A stretch of 64,000 nucleotides of DNA, taken from NCBI GenBank assembly GCA_035578155.1, contig JAPWDM010000012.1, positions 15,411,619 to 15,475,618 of the forward strand, read 5' to 3'. The notes beneath the pieces were generated by a model. The model was not told the origin of the DNA. It saw only the letters and a list, made by a program, of their open reading frames with translations, and did no database searches. The translations under genes were made by a program, and so were the position numbers. The DNA comes from Brachynemurus nebulosus (Eukaryota; Arthropoda; Insecta; Neuroptera; Myrmeleontidae). Shown piece by piece: positions 23,703-34,715 of the stretch; position 1 is the first letter of the stretch, and each line of letters begins with the position of its first letter.

Positions 23703-23896
23703 CAGGGTCGGCAAGAGGAGGATCAAGTAGGGCAATTAACCGGGGTCCCGAGTCTAAAAGGGGAATCCAGAGCTTCTGTTAGGGGCCCGGAGAAAGTGAA
23801 AAAGTGTTTTTCTGCCCAAAATTTTATTTTTCGAGAAAAAGTTTTGAAAATTTCTTGGCTATTTCCGAGGTGGGGTTATTTCTCCCGTCGTCCCTG
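23703..23896. mobile_element. Short hAT-like MITE of the CAGGG class, 194 bp
   Basis: Begins CAGGGTCGGCAAGAGG and ends, read inward from the right, CAGGGACGACGGGAG. The interior contains 'gtagggcaatt' and 'ggggcccggagaaa', as in the better-preserved copy at 39037-39217. No convincing 8-bp duplication is visible, so the flanks have decayed or been rearranged. The 84-codon frame here is not a gene. Confidence 0.6.
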
Positions 23897-24251
23897 GATA
23901 ATTTATAAGTTGTAAAAACTTCAAACGTGTTTTACACAAAACTATACGTTTTCAAAAGCGGTGCACAGACTACAGCCCGTACCTTTTTATAAATTTTAAC
24001 GTAAGAGGGCGCATTATTAGCGTTACAATTCACCCCTTTAAATTTCAGGTCCTTTTTAAGGACAAAAAAAATTCGGCGAATTTGCGATTTATTTTCAAAA
24101 ATTTACATTTTTTTTTTACTAATGTAATTTTATATTTAGTGACCCCGAAGATTTTCTAATTTCTGAATTCCCATTAAAACTGTGTGTTATGGGCCGTAAA
24201 AAATATTTTTTTTTTAAAGTGTTGACTTTAACATCACGGGTCACGTATAAA

Positions 24252-25227
24252 TAGAGATGTACGACGGGAAAATTCCCGAAACCTGGGTAAAAACGATTAC
24301 TTAGCTGTACTTCTTTGCAAATGTGTTTTTAATTAGATCTCTGTATATTTGTTAATTGTGCGTGGAGGTTTAAATAAAATAATGTTGATGTAAGACCATT
24401 TATTTCAAATGATAAAGGTACAAAATATACAAATTAACATTAAAAATAAACAAGTATCAATACAAAATCAAATTTCTTGTCATTATTATGTTGTAAATGA
24501 TAATAAGTCTTATGCAAATTATTAAATAACATTATAGATGTTATCAAAGAAATGAGGAAACTAAAAATCAACAATGTAATTTTAAAACAAAATTATTTAA
24601 ATTACTATTATCATAAAACCACTTCGGTACATAGGTATTGAATGTTTATTTATCTTTAAATTTAAAAATACATGCATACATATTATGTCGAATCAACTTA
24701 AGATGACTTTTCAACGAAGTTAGCAATTAATTTAAATTATAACTCAATGTGTTCAAATTTCAGAGAAATATCTACGTTTTAAAAAAAAAATTAAAATGCC
24801 TCGAATTTCAATATTGACAAGTGAGAATCGAGCTAAAATTTCAACGTTTCGGAAATTGTAGTATTTAAAACATAATCCAAAAGGACGAAAACTATGGAAA
24901 AAACTGTCGTGGTAGGCCCAAGAAATTGGCACGAAAAAATGAAACGCTTATTGTACAATTAGCGACGAAAATAAATTGTCTAGAGAAAAACTGTCGAACA
25001 AAAATTGTATAATAACGCGATATATTAATTAGTATTTATGTAGTCTGAAAACTAATTACTTACGTTTAGCAAATATTCTTTATAAAACAGCGGTTTTAAT
25101 AGTTTAATTCCAAAATATTACGATAAATAGTCAATTAAAAATAAATACCCACGTTTCGGGAATTTACTCCGTTTTTACCCACTTTGGGAATTTTCCCGAG
25201 AAAATTTCGGGTAGAATCCCATCTCTA
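24252..25227. mobile_element. hAT-type element with TTCCCGAAA repeats, 976 bp
   Basis: Ends start TAGAGATG on both sides and are flanked by a perfect 8-bp duplication, cgtataaa (24244-24251 and 25228-25235). Just inside both ends are words such as GGGAAAATTCCCGAAA and 'gggtaaaaacg'; the right side carries more copies. The middle is AT-rich and contains a relic of a Tc1-like transposase (see 24796-25017). The end sequence and duplication length point to hAT, while the internal protein relic belongs to a different superfamily. Confidence 0.75.
24796..25017 (+). pseudogene. Tc1-like transposase N-terminal relic
   Basis: An ATG at 24796 opens 21 codons (MPRISILTSENRAKISTFRK, then L and a stop) resembling the first helix of Tc1 transposases. 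After a frame change, 24908-25017 reads CRGRPKKLARKNETLIVQLA and continues to a stop. GRPKKL followed by a basic and acidic helix is the GRPR-like linker that joins the two helix-turn-helix units of Tc1 transposases. At least one frameshift and one stop break the frame, and no catalytic region follows, so the gene is dead. It lies wholly inside the hAT-type element, so it was either captured or is the trace of an earlier insertion. The match rests on motif recognition only. Confidence 0.5.
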
Positions 25228-25940
25228 CGTATAAAATGCATCGTCATCGAGCTAAAGGAAAATGAAATTTTTCTTAGCACTTCAAGGAATGCCTGATAAT
25301 GCATAAGAGGTTTCAAATCGATTGCATATAAGGTTTTTTTTGTAACAAATTATTGAAAACTGTTTTTATTAGCTTCTACCACTGAAAACCCCTTAAGGTA
25401 TTTGGTGAGAGATAGTCAGATACAAAAGTATAGCTCTTTTATCAAAAATTGAATAATGTAGGTATTGACATTCTTCAGTTATTATATTTGTATACCACTT
25501 GTTTTTTAAATTTCCGCGCGCTTATGTTGTTGTAATATAAAAGCATTGTTGAAGAAGAACTGTAAAAACGCTGTAAAATGATGTTTATAAATTATATTTC
25601 AAAAACGGCGTAGTGAATAATTTTTATTTCTTATTAAATAATATGGTTTGTAACTTTGTATTTTACAACATATTAAATTTTTATCAAATTCCTTTGACAC
25701 GTTTTCATTTTATTCAAAAAAATCGTATGAATATGTCAACTTCCCATAAGAGCCCGTGTTAAAATTATAAAACTTTGAAATCGTTTTTCTCAAAATTGGG
25801 ACGGTCAATTTCGTTTTCGGTATAGGCTCCTATTATTGGTATTGAATTAAATAAATGTCTAGAGAAGTTTCGTTAAAATCCTTTCAAAAATCGTTTTTCG
25901 GACCAACTACCTTAAATAAGAAACACAAATTGTTATCATC
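25228..25940. other. No recognisable gene
   Basis: AT-rich sequence with no terminal repeats or frames that can be supported. Confidence 0.5.
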
Positions 25941-25948
25941 ATATACCA

Positions 25949-26397
25949 TGTGAGTTTTTTGAGAGTTGCCATTTCTATTACAATCAAATTTTTATGATAG
26001 AAATGATACTGGTTAAGGTTCTTTTCTTGGATGTAATGGAAATGAAACCAAGAAAAACACTATCGGTTGAAGTAGCCTCAAGTACATATGCATATTTTTA
26101 CCGTCTAACTGATAAATTAAAGAAAAATTAAAAAATTAAACTTGAGTAAAAAAATTTTTTTACTCATTTATGTTGTTAATTAATGCATTAGATCAGTTTT
26201 ATCGAAAAATTAATATATAGTTTCATTTAAAAATCTATAAGTTTGTATCATAGCTCGAAAACCATAAGAGCTATAAAGCTCCTGACTATAACAATCGGTT
26301 GCCCCCGTCGATATCTACAACTCTAATTTGCACAATTTTTCGATTAAATCAACGGTTTGGCTGTAATAAAAATGGCAACTCTCGAAAAACTCACACA
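25949..26397. mobile_element. TGTGAG-ended MITE, copy 1
   Basis: The ends are inverted repeats: TGTGAGTTTTTTGAGAGTTG on the left, and TGTGTGAGTTTTTCGAGAG read inward from the right. Both continue into 'ccattt'. Near-complete copies of the same roughly 450-bp unit occur at 41607-42061 and 49117-49568, and a right-hand fragment at 34262-34447. The shared interior includes 'ttatgttgttaattaatgc' and 'gtatcatagctcgaaa'. No coding capacity; a typical homogeneous MITE family. The duplicated target could not be defined. Confidence 0.8.
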
Positions 26398-26399
26398 GT

Positions 26400-27480
26400 A
26401 CACTTACATCGCTTAAAGGTCCAATTTGTTATCAATATTATAATGCACTAGTATATTCAACTAACATAAGAGCAGAACTATACTCTTCAATTCCGTATAT
26501 ACATATATACACAGTAGCGAAAACAAATTTCCAATAATGCAGTATTTTCTTCTTCACTATCCGTCAGTCAGTGGCACTCGCTAGTGGTGTGATAGGACGC
26601 AGCAGGTACTATACAATGTTACCTATAGGTAAGTATCTCGTTGGTTCCCATGGGAAATTTTACCAACGTAAGAAAGTTGAGGTGATGTTCTGCATTTTTT
26701 ATTAACAACTAAAGTGCATGTTTAAAAGTATATATGAATATTTTATTAAACATTAAGTAAACTTACTTTTGTAGCAATAAGCAATTTTGATAGCGAAACG
26801 CATAATAGTTTATTGTCAATTTTTTTTCCCCTTATTAAACTAAAGTTGACTGGAAGAAAAAAATAGAAGTTTGTGTATTATTTAGAATAAATAAGTAATT
26901 ATAATTTTAATAACAAAAGATCTAGAAATTCGCAAAAAATTTTTTTTCATATTTTCAAAGTTTAGACCTTTAAGAATAAGCCTCTAATAGGATTTACGGA
27001 AATTTGAATTATTTTCGGAGTTATGATTATTTTTTTTCTGTGTACTGAATATCTTATTTGTCAAACATCCACACATATTGTAATCAAGTGTTGCAGGTAG
27101 GGTTGAAAACTATGTCCCGATTTAATCGGGATGTCCCGATTTTAGACCTATTTATCCGGCTAAATGTCCCAACTATTAACATTTACAATTTTTTTTTACT
27201 TTTTAACCCCGCACCAGTCTCGCTATTGTTGTTTCCAAATTACCGCACTTGTATAATATCATGTCGTCGCCCGGCCAAGGAAGTATACCTACTGATAAAA
27301 TATACAGTATTGCCAGTTTGACTCATCAAAATCCCCTCAACATTAGTCAAATAGCCTACAAAAATGCATTTTAGGGAGACAAGACATCCAAAAAAAAAAA
27401 AAAAAAAAAAAATGAAATAAATTATTTAATGCAGGTGAAATTTATTAGCGGTGTTCGAATAGTCGAAAAATAGCCAATAC
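26400..27480. other. No recognisable gene
   Basis: AT-rich. Near 27097 a TAGGGTTGAAAACTATG start is followed by inverted TCCCGATT words, which resembles the left end of another hAT-type element. The right end is not evident. A poly-A run of about 23 lies at 27390-27412. Confidence 0.4.
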
Positions 27481-27483
27481 TAA

Positions 27484-27795
27484 AGCTGTCAACTTTCTGA
27501 AAAATGTCTTTCTTCAAAAATAATACAGTTAACAATCAAAAATAATAATAATAATAAAATTCGCCAAGTGCGTGCCGGACACGCATTATCAAAGTTACGT
27601 GATAATAATAATAATACAAGCACAAGGCCTGCTTCTACTCCATCTGAGCCATCTACAGTGAGCGAACAACACACTGACACCCATCTTACAGACGCACAAC
27701 ACACATACATAAACACACAATACACTAACACTGAAACACAAACACTTAACACACATACAGATCCAGATTCGTCTGATGGAAAGGGAGGATCATAG
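27484..27795 (+). CDS. Unrecognised Thr/Gln/His-rich frame, 5' part of a retroposon-like unit
   Basis: Open from just after a stop at 27481-27483 to the TAG/TAA region near 27795. An AAT microsatellite is read as Asn repeats, followed by KIRQVRAGHALSKLRD, a second Asn run, and then a low-complexity stretch rich in Thr, Ser, Gln and His ending DSSDGKGGS. There is no ATG in frame before the basic segment. I recognise no domain. It stands directly before a segment (27790-28060) that recurs on the minus strand at 59941-60210, so it probably belongs to a dispersed element rather than a host gene. Confidence 0.3.
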   Translation, partial: SCQLSEKCLSSKIIQLTIKNNNNNKIRQVRAGHALSKLRDNNNNTSTRPASTPSEPSTVSEQHTDTHLTDAQHTYINTQYTNTETQTLNTHTDPDSSDGKGGS

Positions 27796-28714
27796 AACAC
27801 TAGAAGCCAACTAACATAAAAAAAGTGAAATTCGCTTGGAGTCATTTGTAAGTCAGTCACAGCTTAAGGCATTAGTCCGTCAGTAGTCGTCGTCGAGTCA
27901 ACATACCATTGTATTAACAATATACCCATTGTTAGTTGAACACGTTGACCAGCTCTCTCTGGTAATACGTGTGTTGTGGTTGTATGCGTGTATACACATA
28001 CTACTACAAAAAACCAAACTAATACACTGCAAACAGTGTGTGTGTACACAAACAGAGTACGTCACAAACTCATTACAAGTGGAACAGAGACAAAGCCAAT
28101 CTAGTTTGTCCCCTTGGGGAGGATCGACCAACTGCCGCACCATCACTGTTACCGCTCTGGTGCACAATCCTCCCCAACTCAATAACACACAAAGTCCGAC
28201 AACCTCTGTACCGTCTAAACGCGCAATTCCAGGAACACCCGATCTTAATGAGCATTTTGATGAACCAGAACACATTTACACCAAGAAACGTAAAATAGAA
28301 CGACACATCCACGCACATACACGAACACACACACAAATACATACAGTCATTTCCCTTCCCTCTGTCCCTAATCCTACCTATTCTCTGAGGATACGAAAAC
28401 GAACTAGGTTTTCACAGCCGTCTGTCATTGAGCCAACATCTACGCTCCCACGAAAGACTCGTCGTACGACCCAGTGTACACCAAAATAGACGCATAACAC
28501 CTCGTTTCAAGCAACAATAACAACAATATAAGGAGTGATGTGACAAGCCCGTCCGTGAATGTACTACGGTACTTTTACGGATTGGTTTGGCACATTACCC
28601 TTCCACAGAGCCTAATACCTTGCATAATGCCGGTATAGGTGAATGTTACCCAGTACTGTCCTACTGAATAGTGAGCGCCAGGTTGGCGTAAAAGTCTATA
28701 ATAATAATAATAAT
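27540..28714 (+). repeat. Retroposon-like unit bounded by AAT runs
   Basis: AAT runs stand at 27541-27555, 27602-27616 and 28698-28714. The interval is richer in GC than its surroundings and holds both unrecognised frames. Part of it, 27790-28060, matches the minus strand of 59941-60210 through phrases such as 'catagaacactagaagc', 'gcttggagtcatttgt' and 'cacagcttaaggcat'. Two copies plus a simple-repeat tail suggest a retroposed element. No reverse transcriptase motif is present. Confidence 0.45.
27929..28489 (+). CDS. Unrecognised 186-codon open frame
   Basis: The longest frame in the window. The listed first codon is not ATG-supported as a start by any context I can see. The C-terminal half has protein-like composition: Pro/Ser/Thr-rich, with a basic patch near residues 120-130 (TKKRKIERH) and another near 150-180 rich in Arg and Lys. 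The middle His-Thr run comes from a CACA-rich stretch. No family is recognised. It is followed by about 210 bp of non-coding DNA ending in an AAT run at 28698-28714, as some LINE and SINE tails do. It may be a fragment of a retrotransposon ORF1-like protein or a chance frame in low-complexity DNA. Confidence 0.3.
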   Translation: MLVEHVDQLSLVIRVLWLYACIHILLQKTKLIHCKQCVCTQTEYVTNSLQVEQRQSQSSLSPWGGSTNCRTITVTALVHNPPQLNNTQSPTTSVPSKRAIPGTPDLNEHFDEPEHIYTKKRKIERHIHAHTRTHTQIHTVISLPSVPNPTYSLRIRKRTRFSQPSVIEPTSTLPRKTRRTTQCTPK

Positions 28715-29081
28715 GTGTTTAACGTCCGTTTTTAAGATTTTTCTATCTATAACAGACGCCACCCACATCATTATTTGTCTTCATGGAAAATAGACAATTA
28801 GAATAACGTAAAAATGAAATTCTCGAATTGAAAATTCAGTTTGAGCAACATTGGATTGCAACACGTTACAACTTTTAAACACTTTTCCCAGCAACTATAA
28901 GCAATAATCACCCAACGTTTTCGTTTCAACAACTTCCGTTAGAAAATATTTCAGTGTAACCATATTCTGGTAAGTACCGACGAAAAATTTTAAAACAAAA
29001 ACGCATAAAATAGGAAATTTTAACCCTCTTTTGTGGCATTTAGTAGAATAAAAGGACAGTGGAACAATATAGGTATACATA

Positions 29082-29169
29082 TTAGGTGTACCCAAAAAAT
29101 CTTTGCGTGGGAGGTGTCGTTTCAAATTGCAGCTAAACTGTATGATGGAAAACATTTTGGTACACCTAA
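29082..29169. mobile_element. 88-bp mariner-like MITE
   Basis: The ends are TTAGGTGTACCCAAAA and, read inward from the right, TTAGGTGTACCAAAAT. TA lies on both sides (29080-29081, 29170-29171). The TTAGGT start with TA duplication fits mariner. Only terminal and subterminal sequence remains. The 96-codon minus-strand frame crossing it is not a gene. Confidence 0.75.
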
Positions 29170-29275
29170 TATATGTATAACACATTATAACACATGAACA
29201 CGGTTAGTTTTATATGATAATTATATTATTTTCATTGAAATTTTACAACGTATGAAGTTAATGAGATATCTAGAA

Positions 29276-29986
29276 CAGTGTTTTTCAACCTTTTTCATGG
29301 CGCGACCCCCCTAGTATGGAAAAATGTTTCGCGACCCCCCTATTATAGAAAAATATTTCGCGACCCCTACTCTCTGCTATTTCTAACTTTTATTTTTTTT
29401 ATGTTATAAATATCGAATCCGTTCATCATTATTGATAATTTTCAGTTAGGTGCCAATTAAATAAGTAACAAAGGACTTAAAACAGGCATATTTTTGTATC
29501 AACATCGAAGTTGACGACTTATACTAGCTTCTGAACGCGTGTGTGACTTGTGTGAGCGAGATATAGCGCGACGTGATGAGCGCTGTGTGGAGCATCACGC
29601 AAGTAAAGGATGACACTTGTGAATTCTTTGAATTGTGAATTGGCAAACTGGTTTTGAATTGTGTTTCAATTTACTGAATTGACTTTTTTGTTTAGCAGTT
29701 GCTCACTGTCTTTTACTGCCTAATATCCAAAATTATGTGCTCATTGTAATTATTGAAAATGGATGAGTTTCTGGAAAGACATGCACAACCGTCAACTTCA
29801 AGTTCCATTGAGAGTAGTCAAGCGAAAGTATGAAACCATCACATTAATGTAACCTTTAGTTAACATTTTCTTTATTAAATATTATGTATTGAGCTAGAGT
29901 GGTTTTATTGTTAAAGTAACTGCGACCCCCTTAAAAAGGCTTCGCGACCCCCCAGGGGGTCGCGACCCACAGGTTGAAAAACACTG
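29276..29986 (+). mobile_element. hAT (Charlie-like) element, 711 bp, deleted
   Basis: The ends are CAGTGTTTTTCAACCT on both sides, each followed by CGCGACCCC-type words. The flanks are a perfect 8-bp duplication, atctagaa (29268-29275 and 29987-29994), which matches the nTCTAGAn preference of hAT transposases. Inside is a conserved start of a transposase frame (29759-29833). The rest of the gene is deleted. A truncated second copy lies at 20140-20328. The intact duplication and ends suggest fairly recent movement driven by a transposase in trans. Confidence 0.9.
29759..29833 (+). pseudogene. hAT transposase N-terminal stub
   Basis: An ATG in a reasonable context (gaaaATGG) opens 24 codons and then a stop: MDEFLERHAQPSTSSSIESS, then QAKV. 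Proteins of the hAT/ZMYM-like transposase group often begin with a short MD-F-x(2-4) helix and a Ser-rich linker, so this is read as the first exon-like piece of such a transposase. Zinc finger, catalytic and dimerisation regions are all missing, so it cannot be functional. The call depends on its position inside a hAT element as much as on sequence. Confidence 0.55.
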
Positions 29987-30144
29987 ATCTAGAAATACCA
30001 TAAAAATGTTACTATAATAGTCAAGGCATTAATAATTTACGTACCAAGTTAGGTAGGTACTACATTAACATCAGGGCCTACAGGTTTAGTAATAAATCTA
30101 TACGGGAAATGTATGGAGTAACAAACCAACACTAGAGGGTACAC

Positions 30145-30211
30145 ACCTGTATGTGTTACAGCGGTTCATAAACAAATGACATTTGTTTATGAACCACTGT
30201 AACACACAGGT
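30145..30211. repeat. Near-perfect 67-bp hairpin
   Basis: The left arm begins ACCTGTATGTGTTACAG and reads on to AAACAAATG. The right arm is its complement with one mismatch and a 2-base length difference. The loop is only a few bases at most. It could be the collapsed remnant of a MITE, a cruciform-forming site, or a small-RNA precursor if transcribed. The very short loop is atypical for animal pre-miRNA. Confidence 0.75.
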
Positions 30212-30365
30212 AGAAAAACAGTACATAAAAATAAGAGATAATTACTCATTTTTCTAGGCACGTAAATAGTCGCTTATCGTTGTTAATTAGTAAATAGATT
30301 TCTCTATGGAAATAGTTACTTATAGACACTTTATTATTTTTCATTCATTTTTGCTTCCGAGACTA

Positions 30366-30812
30366 CATGGAGAGAAAAATCATATAATTTTTGTAGATAA
30401 AATTTCAGAAAAATTGCCGTGCTCTCTTGTAATGCGTGCGCGATCGACGACCAAAGTAAAAAATATTTTACGATCATGTAAATATTATTAAATTGAAACG
30501 TAAAAAGTATTAGTCATGACTTCATAAAAATTGTTGTGCTAGCATGGTAAAATTTAATGTGCTAACAAACCTTTTACCACACTCTTATGCATATATGTTA
30601 TAGTTTAATTCTTGTTGTCGTACTCTTTCATTTGCGCATCTGACCCGCAACCTTATGTTGCTTGGGCTGTACGCACTGATTTAAATTTTCTATGATTAAT
30701 TATAATTTTTATTTTTTTACCGTACAAAATTGAATATGTTCGCCTTTTACACGTCGATTGCTGAGCACAGATTACTGAGCACAGTAATTTTTCTATGAAT
30801 TTTCTCTCCGTG
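30366..30812 (-). mobile_element. CACGGAGAGAAAA MITE, copy 1 (short form)
   Basis: The left end is CATGGAGAGAAAAATC and the right end, read inward, CACGGAGAGAAAATTC. TA flanks both. It lies in the opposite orientation to the copies at 36152 and 54510. The shared core includes 'cgcatctgacccgcaacctt' and 'cacgtcgattg', and the side with 'gatcatgtaaat' corresponds to 55250 in reverse. At 447 bp it is a deleted form of the roughly 840-bp unit. No coding frame. Confidence 0.78.
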
Positions 30813-30899
30813 TACTAAAGTAGCAGAAGCATTGTGATCACTTTTGAAAAATAAAAAAAATTTTTCCCTCCAAAATAATTTTTTTCGTACATTTTACGT

Positions 30900-31285
30900 T
30901 TTAGAGCTTCCTAAACAATTTTAGTTTGGCGTCTGTCCGTCCGTCTGTCTGTCTGTCCGTCTGTGTGTCGCCAGTTTGCATCAAGTAGTATAACTTCTGA
31001 ACTATTCGATTGTTTTTAATGAAATTTTCAGAAATTAGGCAGTTTGGTTCCTAGATGGTCCCCTATGAATTTAATCGAAATCGGAGTAACGGTAGCTACG
31101 CCGCTACCATTTCATTCCATTAATATACTAAATTGCATCAAGTGGCATAACTTCTGAACTATTCAATTCTTTTTTATGAAATTGTCAGAAATTATGCGGT
31201 CTGGTTCCTAGATGGTCCACTACAAATTTGATTGCATTCGGAGTAATAGTATCCACGGCGCTACCATGAAATCCAATTAAATGTC
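30900..31285. repeat. Dispersed repeat with internal 157-bp tandem duplication
   Basis: Begins with CTGTCCGTC-type microrepeats, then the unit 'gcatcaagt(a/g)g(t/c)ataac' occurs at 30978 and again at 31135, 157 bp later, with the following 'ttctgaactattc' and 'ggttcctagatggtcc' also repeated. A single-unit relative lies at 54170-54420. Widespread style of insect dispersed repeat; family not identified. Confidence 0.6.
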
Positions 31286-31289
31286 AATA

Positions 31290-32146
31290 TCTTATTTATT
31301 GCTAGTCCCTCTTCGCTCAAATTTTAAAAGTATTTTGGAGGTTAATTTCTAAAATATTTTTGCTATTATTTTATAATTTAACCGTTAAGTATTTTCAGTT
31401 ACAACAATTTTTTATGAACTTTAAGGAAAAAATATAATTTCACGGTATATATATTTGGTAGAATACTATTTTAAAGTCTTTTACGAGTACGAGGAAGCTG
31501 TGTGCCACACCCCATTGGCAGTGTATTTCAATTTATTCATGATTTTTTGGTTAAAAAAATAAGTTACTCGTACTCGGCCCGTAAGTTTACTTTTGTGGCG
31601 ATGAGTGAATGCTTCCGAGGACACAAAAATAATACTTACGGTCCTTGATAAAGAATATACTATTTTGATTTATCCTGGTTACTCATTAAAAACAATTGAT
31701 AATAAAAAAAATAACAAAATTTTATAATATAATTTAATAGCTATTAACTACGTGTTTGGAAACGGATTGTGACGTCACGTTCTTTTATACTTGATCATTA
31801 TTGCCACTAGAATCGCTACTTTAAATACCGGTTATCAAACAACCCAAAAATAAAAATTAACCCAAATTTAATTAATCCCAAGAAAAAGCAAACAATTTCT
31901 TTTTCTCAACGCCAGAACCACTCAACCAATCAATTTAAAATTTTTCATAGTGATAACTAGATGATGAAGTGGCATAGCCTACTTTTTACCCCACCAAAAC
32001 ATCTAATTCTCTTTAAAAAGCATACTTAAAACGTTATTTGTCTGACTTTAACGCCTCAACCACTTAACCTTTCGACCTAGAACGTTGCATAGTGATAGTC
32101 GAGAAAACTTAGAAGGGTATAGTCTACTTTTCATCACCAGAAAACA
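31290..32146. other. Mixed repeat fragments, no gene
   Basis: Contains 'gtgccacaccccattggcagtg' near 31502, which is matched near 56269. A segment at 31745-31830 matches 60640-60720 in reverse orientation. Near 31900-32146 are phrases of a Helitron-like body ('cgcctcaaccactta', 'gcatagtgata') into which the next element is inserted. Confidence 0.45.
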
Positions 32147-32154
32147 TCACATTC

Positions 32155-33574
32155 TAGTGATGTCATGCTGAAGAGCTCTTAGTCGATTAATCGACTAAAG
32201 TTGTTTTTCAGACAAAATTAGTCATTAGTCAAAAATATCGAGCATACAATAGTCGACTAATCGACTAATTTTTAAATCGAATTCATGAATAGAATAACTT
32301 ATGTAACTCTTACAAAAACAATTTTTTTTTTAAATTTAATTATTGCCTTTTAATATATTTTTCAAAAATAAGAAAGATATGGCATATTATAACGAGTTAA
32401 TCATATAAAAGTGAAAAATCATACAAATAGATCATTTTTATAGGTCCGAAGACATTCGTCAATCTTCGGACCTATTATAATTTCGTTCAAATTCTTGCTA
32501 TTCTTGAAACATCAGTAGTGCATACAGCAAAAATCCACTTGTCGCACACTCCAAGAAGTGCGACACCGACATTAAGTGAGGGGAGAATCCATACCTCGTT
32601 TACTCACGTACACTACTTCTTAAGTATGTGTGTGTGTCGACAGGACGTATTCGCCTTAGACATAGACGGTCATGTATCGTCATATTGTATGCTTATCTTA
32701 AAGTATTATTAATTTACCTATGCATGTTATATTACAGGTTTTGAATCGATTCTTGCAATTGTTATACATTGTTGATTTTAATGCAATTTATTATTGTTCG
32801 TTATTATTAAAAAAGCATAATATTTGTTATTATTTTTTATTTAAATTGAGTTTAATTATATTTATTTAATAGAGTTCAACGTATTACTATTATCATTATC
32901 ATTATTTTAATAAAAAAGTGTTTAAAAATTTATTTTACAATTTTTGTTGAATTAGAAAATATATAGTTTCTATTTTTTGATTTAATATTTTCTAGTTGCA
33001 AAATTTGTTGCCATAATATTTTCTTTAAAAAAATATAACAAAAAACACAATTTAAAAAGTGAAAATAGTGACAATTTTTACATTATTTGCTCAAATTTTT
33101 TAATGCAAACATGCTTCAATTTTAATTTTAAAGTTTGCGGTATCCTAGAAAAAGAAATATATATTGGCATTTTACATGCTATTTATAATATTTGTCTCTT
33201 TTTAACGTGTACGTATTATCTTTCGTACGTAATATAAATTACTGGTCCTTTCATTTCTAATGTCTATGGTCAAACATATTCATCTATTTCTTTAATAAAA
33301 CGTAAAAATGCTTTATATAATTTATCCCGAAAATTGAGAAACAGTAATCACTGAGGACCTATATTTAATGCGTGTCAAACACGCGCTTGATGACTTTTTT
33401 TAGTTGTTATTTTTTGAAGTCCAATTGCTAATAGACAAAAATTAAGAATTTAATCGTTTTTACTCATTTAAAGAAAATTAAACAATGTAATTAAATAGTC
33501 GATTAAAGAATGACTAAATACAAACAAAATTAGTCGATTAAACCGATTAATCGATTAGTCAACCGACATCACTG
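32155..33574. mobile_element. hAT-type element with TTAGTCGATTAATCG repeats, 1420 bp
   Basis: The ends are TAGTGATGTC on the left and CAGTGATGTC read inward from the right, flanked by a perfect 8-bp duplication, tcacattc (32147-32154 and 33575-33582). Immediately inside both ends are clusters of the self-complementary words ATTAGTCGATTAA and TTAGTCGATTAATCGACTAA. The middle is AT-rich with no transposase. The flanking DNA continues across the duplication as one older repeat, which confirms the insertion. Confidence 0.82.
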
Positions 33575-33582
33575 TCACATTC

Positions 33583-34260
33583 CCAAGAAAAAATATATTT
33601 AAAACGAAACACCGAATCACGATAGTCGACTATTAAAAAAAGCAATTAGGTAAGTGACTTGAAAAACTTTGTGTATTATTAACACTTACGTCTACTACTG
33701 AAAACCTGATTCCCCTGCGAAAATATATTTATACCTTAAAAAACTTCTTTACCACGTATGTATAGGTATTTTATCGCACAAAGAAATGCGATAACACACT
33801 ACACCTACCGAGAAAGGGCGTCACAAACCAAAATCAAAAAATGATGATTTAACATTTTGTTTTGTTAACAAAAGACAAGCTAATTATCAGCGGCGTGTGA
33901 CATCGTCACCATTCACATAAAAACGACTCACATACAATTTTTTTTTTCGAAAGACGTTTTCTAACCACTGATTTAATGATATAACAGCACGTAAGTAATA
34001 GCTCATGGTGCTGTTTATATGAAGCTAGGTGGAGTATATGAATTTAAGAGCTTTATCAAGCGCACATACACATACACATACACACACACATAAAAACCCG
34101 GCTGGCTCCAGCATACTCGCCATAGTGTTGTGGTGGAATAATTGTGTTCCTGCTATTACTATAAATACAGTGCTCATTCTCAATAGTTCCGCCCCAGGAG
34201 GTGTTGTTTCCTCACCAAAGGCTAATCGCTTCCATTCATTTTTTTACTGATACATTGAGT
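33583..34260. other. No recognisable gene
   Basis: AT-rich; contains a short ACACAC-type microsatellite near 34060-34090. Confidence 0.45.
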
Positions 34261-34261
34261 C

Positions 34262-34447
34262 AATTTTCCATTTAAGAAAGAATAAGTTTGTATCATAGCT
34301 CGAAAACTAAACGAGTTATAAAACTCCTGATTATAGCAATCTATTGCTACCAGTGGTACTTACAACTGTTAGCTGAACAATTTTTTGATAAAGTCAATAG
34401 AGTAACCGTAACAAAAATTGCAACTTTCAAAAAACACAGTCTGTATA
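34262..34447. mobile_element. TGTGAG-ended MITE, right-hand fragment
   Basis: Aligns with the right 40% of the element at 25949-26397 through 'agtttgtatcatagctcg', 'gagttataaaactcctga' and the terminal 'aaattgcaactttcaaaaaa'. It is more diverged than the three complete copies and lacks the left end. Confidence 0.7.
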
Positions 34448-34715
34448 TGTAGATATTCTACGCATGTGTGTACTGTATTAAACTTAAGTATAATCATTTC
34501 ATAGTATATTATATTGTAATAATCCATCTATGTAGCGACTGCTCGCTTATTGTTCATCAACATATATATAGTTAACAAATTTATTTTATCTTTTTGTTTA
34601 TTATATTTTTATTGATTAAAAAGTATTAACTATTGTGTAACATTTTTAATTTTCTGATCTCCTCATAAAATTTTACATGACTACGTAAAAATGACTACAT
34701 GACAAGTATTTCTTT

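Noticed and set aside
27489..28342. Minus-strand frames of 123, 125 and 89 codons
   Set aside because: They overlap the plus-strand frames in a low-complexity CA/AAT region and consist mainly of Cys, Val, Leu and Ser from GTGT repeats.
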